From: Streptomyces sp. M41(2017)
GTDB lineage: Bacteria > Actinomycetota > Actinomycetes > Streptomycetales > Streptomycetaceae
DNA length: 64,000 bases
Direction: 5' to 3'
NCBI RefSeq assembly: GCF_002078175.1
Contig: NZ_MWFK01000001.1
Location: forward strand, 1,488,001 to 1,552,000
Part shown: in pieces, positions 40,614 through 49,431 of the stretch
How the letters are laid out: the number at the start of each line of letters is the position of its first letter
Position numbering within the stretch: the stretch's first letter is position 1
The notes under the pieces: generated by a model
What the model saw: only the letters and a program-made list of their open reading frames with translations
Database searches by the model: none
What the model was told of the DNA's origin: nothing
Program-made: the position numbers and the translations under genes

Positions 40614-42188
40614 ATGAACGGTCTCGACTGGGCCGTCCTGGTCGCGTATTTCGGTGTCATGACCGCGATCGGGATCTGGTCCCACAAGCGCGTGGACGAC
40701 GTCAGCGACTTCTTCACCGCGGGCGGCAAGATGCCCTGGTGGCTGTCCGGCATCTCGCACCACATGTCGGGCTACAGCGCGGTGATGTTCACCGGGTACG
40801 CCGGCATCGCGTACACCTACGGCATCACCTCGTACGTCACCTGGGCCCTGCCCATCGCCATCGGCGTCGCCCTCGGCGCCAAGGCCTTCGCGCCCCGGCT
40901 CAACCGGCTGCGCTCACGCCTGCACGTCGCCTCACCGCTCGAGTACCTCAAGGACCGCTACAACGTGCAGACCCAGCAGGCGCTGGCGTGGTCCGGCATC
41001 CTGCTGAAGATCGTGGACGTCGGCGCGAAGTGGGCGGCCATCGCCACCCTGCTCAGCGTCTTCACCGGCGTCACGCTCACCCAGGGCATCCTCATCACCG
41101 GCGGCATCACGGCGGTGTACTGCACCATCGGCGGTCTCTGGGCGGACGCGCTGACCGAACTCGGCCAGTTCATCATCCAGTTGATGGCCGGCCTCGCGAT
41201 GCTGATCATCGCGCTGAACAAGATCTCCGACCAGGGCGGTCTGTCCAAGGCGCTGGACTCGCCGAAGCTGCACGGTCACGCGGACGGGTTCGCCGGCCCG
41301 TACATGACGGTGTTCTTCATCGCGTACCTGTTCATCAAGCTGTTCGAGTACAACGGCGGCATGTGGAACCAGGCCCAGCGCTACATGGCCACCGGCAGCG
41401 CCAAGCAGGCCACGCGGTCCGCGTTCCTGTCCGCCGCACTGTGGTTCGTGTGGCCGGTCATCCTGTTCATCCCGATGTGGCTGTCCCCACTCCTGGTGAC
41501 GGCGCAGAAGCCGGACGGCTCGGACGCGTACGGCCTGATGGCCGACCAGTTGCTGCCGCACGGGCTGCTGGGCCTGGTCGTCGTCGGGTTCTTCTCGCAC
41601 ACCATGGCCATGTGCTCCTCGGACGCGAACGCCATCGCGGCCGTCTTCACGCGGGACGTGATGCCTGCGTTCTCCCGTGCGGCACGCGCCTGGGACACCC
41701 GCACGGGGCTGATCGCGGGCCGTGTCACCACGGTCGCCTTCCTCGGCTTCTCCATGGCGGTGGCCACCCAGGTCAACTCCCCCACGTTCAAGGACATCAT
41801 CACCGTCGTCATCAAGTGGGTGGCGGGTCTGATGGGGCCGATCGCGATCCCGTTCATCCTGGGCCTGCTCCGGCCGTTCCGTAAGTCGGGACCGACGGCC
41901 GCCCTGACGAGCTGGGCGTGCGGTCTGCTCGCGTTCTTCTTCGTCAACTACAACCTGGACTTCTCCCAGCGCACCGATGTGAAGCTGGAGTACCAGGTCG
42001 CCCTCCCGATGGTCATCTCCCTCGTCCTGTACGTCCTCGTCGGCATCGTGAAGCCCGAGGACACACCGGAGCGGGACGCCATCATCGAGAAGATCAACAC
42101 GGACGACGACGGCACCACGGCCGCCGCGGTCCCGGCTCCCGCCGAGGCCCCGGAGGGGGAGGTGCTGGGCACGCCGGTCAAGGACTGA
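40614..42188 (+). CDS. Sodium:solute symporter (SSS family)
   Basis: 524 residues, about 13-14 transmembrane helices with the LeuT-like SSS fold: DWAVLVAYFGVMTAIGIWSH, FFTAGGKMPWWLSGISHHMS (SSS signature), LHVASPLEYLKDRYN, FFSHTMAMCSSDANAIAAVF. It imports an organic solute with Na+; this subgroup resembles sugar/myo-inositol or urea-type symporters, but the substrate cannot be told. ATG at 40614 with GGAGGGGG upstream. Downstream of the SDR on the same strand but with a 380-bp leader of its own; convergent with the ADP-ribosylglycohydrolase-like gene (25-bp gap). Confidence 0.9.
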   Translation: MNGLDWAVLVAYFGVMTAIGIWSHKRVDDVSDFFTAGGKMPWWLSGISHHMSGYSAVMFTGYAGIAYTYGITSYVTWALPIAIGVALGAKAFAPRLNRLRSRLHVASPLEYLKDRYNVQTQQALAWSGILLKIVDVGAKWAAIATLLSVFTGVTLTQGILITGGITAVYCTIGGLWADALTELGQFIIQLMAGLAMLIIALNKISDQGGLSKALDSPKLHGHADGFAGPYMTVFFIAYLFIKLFEYNGGMWNQAQRYMATGSAKQATRSAFLSAALWFVWPVILFIPMWLSPLLVTAQKPDGSDAYGLMADQLLPHGLLGLVVVGFFSHTMAMCSSDANAIAAVFTRDVMPAFSRAARAWDTRTGLIAGRVTTVAFLGFSMAVATQVNSPTFKDIITVVIKWVAGLMGPIAIPFILGLLRPFRKSGPTAALTSWACGLLAFFFVNYNLDFSQRTDVKLEYQVALPMVISLVLYVLVGIVKPEDTPERDAIIEKINTDDDGTTAAAVPAPAEAPEGEVLGTPVKD

Positions 42189-42213
42189 GGGAGCGCCCCG
42201 GGCCCGCTCCGGC

Positions 42214-43500
42214 TCAGGCCCGCGGGTAGCGGGTGAGCCAGCCCGGGGAGGAGCCCGCGGGACCGTGCAGAGCGGGCCCCTGGGTCATCTCCATCGCGAA
42301 GTCGTCCGCGAGGACCAGCACCGAGGGGCGGCCCTCCAGTTCGGCCAGCCAGGCCGGCGGGAGGGCCGTCTCGCCGTGCAGGGCGCCCAGCAGGCCGCCG
42401 GTGAGGGCACCGGCCGCGGCGGAGGGACCGCCGTGGTTCACGGCGAGGCACAGGCCGTGCCGGACGTCGTCGCCGACGAGCACGCAGTACACCGCGGCGG
42501 CGAGCAGTCCCTCCGCGGTGCCGTCCCCGGCGAGTTCCTCGACCCGGCCCGGGGAGGGCATGCCCTGCCGTACGGCCCCCAGGGCGTGCTGGAGGGCGTC
42601 GGTGACCTGTTGCTGCCCGGGGCGCCCCGCGAGCAGCGCGAGGGCCTGCTGCACGGCCGCGTCGAGGCTCTCCCCGCGGGCCAGCGCGTGCACGACGACG
42701 GCGTACGCGCCCGCCGACAGGTAGGCCGTGGGGTGTCCGTGGGTCTGCGCGGCGCACTCGACGGCGAGCTGCATCACGAGCTGGGGCTCCCAGCCGACGA
42801 GCAGGCCGAAGGGCGCGGAGCGGGCGGTGGCCTCAGGGCCCGTCTCTCCGGGGTTCTTGGGCGCGTCCAGCGTGCCCATGATGTCGTCGCCGAGGCCCAG
42901 CAGGCAGGACCTGGCCGGATCGCGGCGGGCGTAGAGCCACTCCTCGCGGGCCAGCCAGCCGTCCTCCTTGCGCCGCTCGTCGGGGCCCCAGTCGCTCTGG
43001 GTGGCCGCCCACCGGCGGTAGGCGCGGTGCACGTCGGTCGGCGGGTGCCAGGCTCCGGTGTCCCGGCGGACCTGCGCGCGGACCAGTCCGTCGACGCTGA
43101 ACAGGGTGAGCTGCGTGAGGTGGGTGACGGCGCCGCGTCTGCCGTACGCCGGGGCCAGGTCGAGGAGGCCCTCCGCGCCGTGCGCCGCCCGGATCCCCTC
43201 CAGGGAGAGCGCGTCGACGGGCGCGCCCAGGGCGTCGCCGACGGCCGCGCCGAGCAGCGTCCCGCGCACCCGGCTGCGGAAGTCCTGCTGCTCCGCACGC
43301 CCCCAGACGGCACCGGCTGTCGCAGCCACCGAGACCTCCTCAGGCACCGTCCGCACGTCCGACAGTTCAGCACTGTAATCGAACGGGAACGGTCGGTTGA
43401 GGTCGCGGATCCAGATGCTGGATGTGACGCGAGCGGAAGTAAGCGGTCTCGTACGGACGGCGCGATTGATCTTTCCCCTCTCGTCACTCTGAGTGGTCAT
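42214..43500 (-). CDS. ADP-ribosylglycohydrolase-fold protein lacking catalytic Asp residues
   Basis: 428 residues with the all-helical ARH/DraG fold: VRGTLLGAAVGDALGAPVDA (motif 1), the second block VTHLTQLTLFSVDGLVRAQV, and the C-terminal block NHGGPSAAAGALTGGLLGAL. In active enzymes the second block is TDDTQxT and the third (G)DxDS/T, supplying Mg ligands. Here they are THLTQLT and GGPSAA, so all are missing. Most likely a pseudoenzyme or binding protein rather than a hydrolase. ATG at 43500; a start around residue 57 (VSVAATAG) is possible. Divergent from the XRE gene at 43533, 32 bp apart. Confidence 0.85.
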   Translation of the reverse strand: MTTQSDERGKINRAVRTRPLTSARVTSSIWIRDLNRPFPFDYSAELSDVRTVPEEVSVAATAGAVWGRAEQQDFRSRVRGTLLGAAVGDALGAPVDALSLEGIRAAHGAEGLLDLAPAYGRRGAVTHLTQLTLFSVDGLVRAQVRRDTGAWHPPTDVHRAYRRWAATQSDWGPDERRKEDGWLAREEWLYARRDPARSCLLGLGDDIMGTLDAPKNPGETGPEATARSAPFGLLVGWEPQLVMQLAVECAAQTHGHPTAYLSAGAYAVVVHALARGESLDAAVQQALALLAGRPGQQQVTDALQHALGAVRQGMPSPGRVEELAGDGTAEGLLAAAVYCVLVGDDVRHGLCLAVNHGGPSAAAGALTGGLLGALHGETALPPAWLAELEGRPSVLVLADDFAMEMTQGPALHGPAGSSPGWLTRYPRA

Positions 43501-43532
43501 TTCTGGCTAGCCTGAACGGCGTTGGGGCCGGT

Positions 43533-44405
43533 ATGGGCGATACAGGCGATACGACGGGTACGGGCGACGCGGCTGAAGGGGGCGGGATGGGCGATGTGGA
43601 GGACGAGGAGGCCGCTGCCGTACTCAGGGCGGTAGGCCGGCAGATCAAGTCCTGGCGGGAGGCGGCCGGTCTGCGGCAGGCCGAGTTCGGCGCGGCCATC
43701 GGCTACGGCGAGGAGATGGTCTCGTCGGTGGAACGGGGCCGCCGGGCGCCGAAGCCCGAGTTCCTGGACAAGGCCGACGACGTGCTCGGCGCCGCCGGGA
43801 AGATCTCCGCAATGCGCAGGGACGTGGAGGAGGCGCGCTACCCGAAGAAGGTCCGGGACCTGGCCAAGCTGGAGGAAGAGTCGGTCGAGTTGGGGGCGTA
43901 TGCCAACCACAACATGCACGGCCTGCTCCAGACGCCCGAGTACACCCGGGCGTTGTTCGCGATGCGCGCGCCGTCGTTCTCCGAGGACGAGATCGACCGA
44001 CAGGTCTCGGCTCGCATGGCGCGCCAGGCCGTCTTCGAACGCCGGCCCGCGCCGTTCCTCACTTTCGTCCAGGAAGAGGTGACGCTTCGACGGCCGATCG
44101 GGGGCAGAGTTGTCCTGCGGCACCAGCTGGAACACTTGCTGAAGATCGGCAGGTTGCGGCACGTCGCGCTCCAGGTGATGCCGACCGACCGTGAGGATCA
44201 CGCGGGCATGGGCGGACCGCTCCAGTTGCTGAAACTCCACGGCGGCAAGGCGCTGGGGCACTCGGAGGCCCAGCTGCACAGCCGCCTGATCAGCGACCCG
44301 CGGGACGTCCAGATCCTGGAGATGCGCTATGGAATGATCCGGGCGCAGGCTCTCCCGCCTCGGGAGTCACTGGCCTTCATCGAGAAAGTGCTGGAGGAGA
44401 CATGA
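43533..44405 (+). CDS. XRE-family HTH regulator with DUF5753
   Basis: 290 residues. HTH: GRQIKSWREAAGLRQAEFGA, IGYGEEMVSSVERGRRAPKP; DUF5753: NMHGLLQTPEYTRALFAMRA, FERRPAPFLTFVQEEVTLRR, LRHVALQVMPTDREDHAGM. The first 18 residues are a Gly/Asp/Thr repeat (GDTGDTTGTGD); ATG at 43587 with a better Shine-Dalgarno may be the true start. The DUF397 gene overlaps its stop (ATGA), so they form a coupled pair. Second such pair in the window after 36892/38052. Confidence 0.92.
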   Translation: MGDTGDTTGTGDAAEGGGMGDVEDEEAAAVLRAVGRQIKSWREAAGLRQAEFGAAIGYGEEMVSSVERGRRAPKPEFLDKADDVLGAAGKISAMRRDVEEARYPKKVRDLAKLEEESVELGAYANHNMHGLLQTPEYTRALFAMRAPSFSEDEIDRQVSARMARQAVFERRPAPFLTFVQEEVTLRRPIGGRVVLRHQLEHLLKIGRLRHVALQVMPTDREDHAGMGGPLQLLKLHGGKALGHSEAQLHSRLISDPRDVQILEMRYGMIRAQALPPRESLAFIEKVLEET

Positions 44406-44617
44406 CCGCCACCGCCTCGCTTTCCGGGACCGACTCCACGCTGTCCTGGTTCACGAGCAGCTACAGCAGCAACGACGGACCTGAATGCGTGGAGGTCGCG
44501 ATAGCCACCTCTCGGGCCACCGTCCACGTCCGTGACTCCAAGGACGTGCACCGCGCCTGTCTCACGTTCTCCGACGGCACGTGGTCGGACTTCCTGGCGT
44601 TCACCGCCGGGCGCTGA
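44402..44617 (+). CDS. DUF397 protein
   Basis: 71 residues: WFTSSYSSNDGPECVEVAI and TVHVRDSKDVHRACLTFSDG are DUF397 signatures, with WSDFLAFTAGR at the end. Overlaps the XRE stop by 4 bp, implying translational coupling and a direct partner role. The next gene ends 4 bp away on the other strand. Confidence 0.9.
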   Translation: MTATASLSGTDSTLSWFTSSYSSNDGPECVEVAIATSRATVHVRDSKDVHRACLTFSDGTWSDFLAFTAGR

Positions 44618-44620
44618 GGC

Positions 44621-47011
44621 TCACTCCGCCTCGGCGGCCCGGGCCTGGATCACCGTCCGGCGGCTCAGCGCCCACGCGTATCCGGGCCGCAGGGCGAGCG
44701 CCCGGTCGAGATCCGCGAGCGCCTCGGCGTGATGGCCCAGTTCGCTGCGGGAGACGGCGCGGCTCGCGTACGCCGACGCGTAGTCCGGGTCGAGGGCAAC
44801 GGCCCGGTCGTACTCGGCCAGCGCCTCCGCGTGCCGTCCCGCGACGCGCAGCGCGTCGCCCCGCTCACAGGCGCCCCACGCCCAATCGGGCTGGAGGGCC
44901 ACGGCCCGGTCGAGGTCCGCCATCTGCCGGTCCTCCTCGCCGAGTGCGCGCCACACCCGGGCCCGGCGGGCCAGCGCCCACCCGTACTCGGGCTTCAGCT
45001 CCACCGCCCGGCCCAGATCGACGAGAGCCTCGTGGAGTTCGCCGCGGCTCAGCCGGGTGGCGCCGCGGGACGCCCAGGCGAAGTCGCGGGAGGGGTCGAG
45101 AGCAATGCCCCGGTCCAGGTCGGCGAGTGCCGCGTCGTAGTCCCCGAGGGCCCGGTGGTACTCACCCCTGACGGACAGCGCCCGTCCGTCGTCGGGAGCC
45201 AGGGCGAGCGCCCGGTCCAGGTCGGCGATCCCGCCCGCGTAGTCGCCGGACTCGGCCCGTGTCATGGCTCTGCCGCGATAGGCGCGAACCAGCCCGGGAT
45301 CGAGCGCGAGCGCCCGGTCGTACTCCGCCGTCGCCTGCCCGTACGCACCGTCGTGCCGCAGGACACTGCCGCGTACCGAGCGCGCGACGGCCTCGACCTC
45401 GGGGCCGAATCCCGCGCGGTTCAGCAGGAGTTCGAGGGCCGCGGCCTGTCCGCCGTCCTCCAGCGCGTGCCACAGGTCGCTCCCCCAGCGGGCCGGCGTC
45501 TCGGCCTCGGCGTCCCGGCCGGCCTCAGCCAGCGCCCGCGCCCACTGACGGGCGGGCACCTCACCGGCGTCGCAGGCGTACACGACGTCGCGGAGCACTA
45601 CCGGCAGCGCGGTCCGGGGCGCGGCGCAGAGCAGGTGGTACGACTCGGCGAGCCTCATCTCGCGCCACCCGTCCCAGGTCCACAGCTCGTCCTCGTTCTC
45701 GCCCGTCTCGGCCTCCCGCCGCCACCTGCCGAAGGTCTCCGCGAGTCTCGTGTGCCGCCCGGTCCAGCCGCGCGGCGACCGGAGCCGCTGGGAGCGCAGC
45801 ATCGGCGCCCGTACGACGTCGTGGTACTGGATGCCGCCGCCGCGCTCGGTGACGAAGGGCAGGCCGCGCAGCCAGTCGTACAGGGCGTCGGCCTCCTCCT
45901 CGGGGCGTTCCGCGGCCGCGCGGAAGACGTCGGCGTCCAGGCGCCTCGGGAAGGCGCAGCCGAGGGCGACGGAGCGGTGCACGGGGTCGTGCTCCCACTT
46001 GAGGAAGCTGTCGACGGCCGTGGCGCTCGGGTCGCCGACGTCGTCCGGGTCGGCCGGGCGGGTCTCGGCGAGGGTCGAGACGAGGACCGGCAGGCGTCCG
46101 GTGAGGCGCAGGATCTCCTCGACGACCGGTTCCGCGACCACGCCCCGGCCGGCGAGCACTTCGCGCGCCTCCTGCTCGGTGAACGGCAGCAGGGGCATCT
46201 CGGCCACCGAGTCCGAGCAGCCTCCCCAGCGGTCCAGGTCCAGCGGGCTCCGGCCCGCCGTCACGACGACCACGTTCCCGGGCATGACGCCGTGGCGTTC
46301 CAGGGCCATCGTCGCGTGCAGCCAGGCGTCGAGGAAGAGACCGGTCCGCTCGTACGTGTCGAAGAACAGGACCTGGCGGGGGAACCGGCCTGCGGCGCGG
46401 GCCAGTTCCTCCAGCAGCACCGGGGTGAGGACCTCTTCGGGCGACATGACGAGCCGTACGTCGTCCCGGCTGCGGAAGTGTGCGCTCAGCCCGGCCCGCA
46501 TCCGGTCGGCGGCGCCCGCGAGTTGGCCCGGATCGACGGCCCCGGCGAAGGGCCCGACACCGGGGACCATGCCGAGACCCACGAGGCCGGCCCGCGCCAG
46601 GGCCGTCCCGGCGGCGGAGGGCTCGCCCGGGGCCGCCTCCCGGGTCAGCGAGTCCGCCTCGTGGCGCCGCTCGCGGTACCGCTCCAGCAGCCGCTCCAGC
46701 TCCTTGAGCCGGCGTCCCTGACGGGCGAACCCGGCGCAGACCGTCTCCATCGCCTCGGGCACGCTGCCGGTGCTCTCGTCCACGTACGCGGTCAGTGCCC
46801 CGGCCTCGCGCGCGAGCTGCTCCAACTCACGGACGAGGAACGTCTTCCCGACTCCGGCGTTGCCGTGCACGTGGAACAGGAACCGCCGCCCCGGATCCCG
46901 CACCGGCACGTCGAAGTTCCGTAGGAAGGCGGCGCGTTCGGCCCCCCGCCCGACGAACGAGAGCCGCCTGCGCTCCTCGATCAACTCCTGCATCGACGGC
47001 TGCGCGCCCAC
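44621..47011 (-). CDS. STAND/AAA ATPase with C-terminal TPR array
   Basis: 796 residues. N-terminal NTPase domain: Walker A GNAGVGKTF (about 50), Walker B-like QVLFFDTYERTG (about 230), then sensor segment NVVVVTAGRSPLDLDRWGG. A winged-helix-like section follows (MLRSQRLRSPRGW region). Residues about 555-790 are seven 34-residue TPRs (YDRALALDPGLVRAYRGRAM, LDRALALAPDDGRALSVRGE, and so on). This is the signal-transducing ATPase plan used by regulators and defence sensors in Streptomyces; function unknown. GTG at 47011 with GAAGGGA upstream; ATG 46993 is an alternative. Ends 4 bp from the DUF397 gene. Confidence 0.82.
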   Translation of the reverse strand: MGAQPSMQELIEERRRLSFVGRGAERAAFLRNFDVPVRDPGRRFLFHVHGNAGVGKTFLVRELEQLAREAGALTAYVDESTGSVPEAMETVCAGFARQGRRLKELERLLERYRERRHEADSLTREAAPGEPSAAGTALARAGLVGLGMVPGVGPFAGAVDPGQLAGAADRMRAGLSAHFRSRDDVRLVMSPEEVLTPVLLEELARAAGRFPRQVLFFDTYERTGLFLDAWLHATMALERHGVMPGNVVVVTAGRSPLDLDRWGGCSDSVAEMPLLPFTEQEAREVLAGRGVVAEPVVEEILRLTGRLPVLVSTLAETRPADPDDVGDPSATAVDSFLKWEHDPVHRSVALGCAFPRRLDADVFRAAAERPEEEADALYDWLRGLPFVTERGGGIQYHDVVRAPMLRSQRLRSPRGWTGRHTRLAETFGRWRREAETGENEDELWTWDGWREMRLAESYHLLCAAPRTALPVVLRDVVYACDAGEVPARQWARALAEAGRDAEAETPARWGSDLWHALEDGGQAAALELLLNRAGFGPEVEAVARSVRGSVLRHDGAYGQATAEYDRALALDPGLVRAYRGRAMTRAESGDYAGGIADLDRALALAPDDGRALSVRGEYHRALGDYDAALADLDRGIALDPSRDFAWASRGATRLSRGELHEALVDLGRAVELKPEYGWALARRARVWRALGEEDRQMADLDRAVALQPDWAWGACERGDALRVAGRHAEALAEYDRAVALDPDYASAYASRAVSRSELGHHAEALADLDRALALRPGYAWALSRRTVIQARAAEAE

Positions 47012-47112
47012 CCTGCGTCCCTTCTCTCCCCCGCCGGTCCGCCCGGACCACGCGTCCAGTCTCACCCAACTCGCCCGCGTGGAAGGGTGATCGGCCGGCA
47101 CCGGACGGACGG

Positions 47113-47143
47113 CGGCCCGCCGGAACGCGGTTCCGGCGGGCCG
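47113..47143 (-). terminator. Terminator of the LamG gene
   Basis: CGGCCCGCCGGAAC (47113-47126) with perfect complement (47130-47143), 3-nt loop, 52 bp after the stop. Confidence 0.88.
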
Positions 47144-47194
47144 TCGTACGGTCGGTACGCAGACGTCAGCGCGCCACACTCGGGTGGATGCGGC

Positions 47195-49339
47195 TCAGCA
47201 GACGCAGGGGTCCGTGCCCCAGCCCAGACCGCCGACGTCCTCCAACGCCCCGGCGTAGGCCTGCACCTCGTCCACGTCACCGTGCAGGTACTCGCCCCAG
47301 CCACCGTCGACCTTGCCCCGTCCGATCTGGAGGGGACCGGTGCTACGCCAGCCGTTCGCGAAGGCGGCCGGTTCCTCCGCGCCGACGGTGCCGTCCAAGG
47401 AGAGCTTGATCGTGTCGGACGCGTCGTCGTAGACCACGGCGAGGCGGTGGCCCTGGCCCTCGCCGCCGTCCGCGCCCTCGATCTGGGACACCACCTTCTC
47501 GGGCGCTCCCGCCTCGTCCCGCACCGGCATCACCAACTGCCAGGTGTGCGTGGAGGGGACGTAGCGCAGCTTGAAGGCGTCCGTGTGCTCGCCCGCCTGC
47601 GAGAGCACCGTCATCGGGTGGGCCGGCTCGGAGTCCGCCAGGCGCACCACGACTCCGAGCGTGAAGCTGTCCCCCGTGTCCACGACCGGACCGTCCGTGG
47701 CCGCGTACCCGGTTTCGCCGTCCAGGCGCAGGTGTCCTTCGCCGACCAGCGCCGGGGGCACGGGGGTGCAGTCGGGGTCCAGCTCCGGGATGCAGGAGCT
47801 GTCGGAGCCGTTGTAGATCGTCGCCCCGGTGCCGAGCCGCAGCGGTGTGCCGTCCGACTGCTCGGGGCTCACACCGTCCGTCGCGTTCTCCAACGACCAG
47901 TGACCGAGCAGCTTCGGCTTGCGCTGTGCCAGTTCGGCAGCCTCGCCCGGCACCACGACCCGGTCGTGGACCCGGACGTCACCGACCTCGCCGTGCCACC
48001 GGTCGCGGTAGCCGGCGGTGCCCCGGGCGCGGCCGATCTGGAAGGCGCCGGACGCCTCGGTGGGCGTCGCGTCCGCCGCGGTTCCGACCTCGTGGCCGTT
48101 GACGTAGAGCCGTGCCTTGCCGGTCTCCGCGTCGTACAGGCCCAGCACGTGAGCCCATTCACCGGTCTCGGGCGCTCCGCCCGTGATCCGGCTGCCGCCG
48201 ATCGCGAAGGACCAGGCGGGGCCGGAGTCCTCGGCCCGGAGGCCGAGGGTGAAGCCCGGCTTCCCGGCCGCGTCCTGGCTGGCGACCGTCATCGTGCGGC
48301 CGGTCTCGGCGGGGCGCACCCAGGCGCTCACCGCGAAGGACGCGCGAAGGTCGGTGGCCGGGACGTCCGGGGTGAGGAAGCCGTGGCCGGTGCCGTCGAG
48401 GCTCACGGTGGCGGTCGCCTCCGTGCCCGAGGGGGCCGGGCCGCCGAAGGTCACGCCGGTGCCCGCGCGGGCAGCGGTGCCGGTCTCTGCCGCGGCGGAG
48501 CGGGAGCCGGCCGGGTCGTCGAGTGTCCAGCGGGCGACGGGGGCGCGCCCCTCCTTCACGTTGAACTCGTACCGTGTCTCTCCGCTGCTGCGCCCCGCTC
48601 GGTCGATCGCGCGGACCGTGAGCCACTTGGGGCCCGAGGTGAGCGGCAGGTACGGGAGGGTGACGGCCGCACCCGGACGGTCCGCCGCCACGGTGCCGTA
48701 GGGGCCACCGGGGAAGCCGTACGAGTACGCGACGACGTCGTCCGAGGGCGAGTCCATCGTGAAGTGGCCGTAGACGCCGACGCCGTCCACCCAGAAGACG
48801 TCGTCGGGGTTGGGGTACTCGGGCGAGGTGATCGTGGCCTTCTCCGGGTTCACGTCGTCGTAGACGAACGAGCACACCGAGCCGTCGCCCTCGTCGCTCC
48901 ACGGCGAGGTCGCCTTGCCGTCGTTCGCCCGGACGTGCCAGGAGATGCTGGTGTTCGCCGGGATGTCGGAGGGCACGGTCCAGTACTGGGGCGATCCCGA
49001 ACCCAGGGTGATGGTGGTGTACGTGCGGCGCTGCTCCGCGCCCGACGCATCGGTCCACCAGGCCTCGAACTCACCCTGGACCGGGCTGAACTCGGACGGC
49101 TGTTTGTCCTCCTCCGGGTCGAACAGCACGGCGTTCAGCCGGGGCGGCTGCGAGACGTACACCGTGTCGTCCCCCGTGGCGCAGGCCTTCCCGCCCGTCT
49201 GGAGATCCTTCACCAGCGGCTGCTTCGGCGGCAGGTTGTCCACCGCGTTCGCCGTGCCCGCGGCGCCCGCCAGCAGCGCGGTCGCGCAACCCGCCACCAG
49301 CAGCCGTCTGCGTCTGCCGGTCCTTCGGAATGTGTTCAA
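47195..49339 (-). CDS. Exported LamG/concanavalin-like multi-domain protein
   Basis: 714 residues. TTG at 49339 is chosen because GGGGAGGG sits six bases upstream and the signal peptide begins there (MNTFRRTGRRRRLLVAGCAT, cleavage near TANA). A beta-sandwich region (about 35-275) precedes two LamG-like domains (about 290-465, ASFAVSAWVRPAETGRTMTV, ARLYVNGHEVGTAADAT; about 475-700, DSFTLGVVVRLADSEPAHPM, LHGDVDEVQAYAGAL). Such proteins bind carbohydrates or surface polymers. C-terminal Cys pair DPCVC. Own hairpin terminator. Confidence 0.85.
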   Translation of the reverse strand: MNTFRRTGRRRRLLVAGCATALLAGAAGTANAVDNLPPKQPLVKDLQTGGKACATGDDTVYVSQPPRLNAVLFDPEEDKQPSEFSPVQGEFEAWWTDASGAEQRRTYTTITLGSGSPQYWTVPSDIPANTSISWHVRANDGKATSPWSDEGDGSVCSFVYDDVNPEKATITSPEYPNPDDVFWVDGVGVYGHFTMDSPSDDVVAYSYGFPGGPYGTVAADRPGAAVTLPYLPLTSGPKWLTVRAIDRAGRSSGETRYEFNVKEGRAPVARWTLDDPAGSRSAAAETGTAARAGTGVTFGGPAPSGTEATATVSLDGTGHGFLTPDVPATDLRASFAVSAWVRPAETGRTMTVASQDAAGKPGFTLGLRAEDSGPAWSFAIGGSRITGGAPETGEWAHVLGLYDAETGKARLYVNGHEVGTAADATPTEASGAFQIGRARGTAGYRDRWHGEVGDVRVHDRVVVPGEAAELAQRKPKLLGHWSLENATDGVSPEQSDGTPLRLGTGATIYNGSDSSCIPELDPDCTPVPPALVGEGHLRLDGETGYAATDGPVVDTGDSFTLGVVVRLADSEPAHPMTVLSQAGEHTDAFKLRYVPSTHTWQLVMPVRDEAGAPEKVVSQIEGADGGEGQGHRLAVVYDDASDTIKLSLDGTVGAEEPAAFANGWRSTGPLQIGRGKVDGGWGEYLHGDVDEVQAYAGALEDVGGLGWGTDPCVC

Positions 49340-49431
49340 GTGGCCCTCCCCTGTTCGCGCTTGACGCCCGTGGATCACACGGGCGGCAAGAAGCTAACAG
49401 GGGTCACTGACAGCAATGAAAGGGTTTTCTG

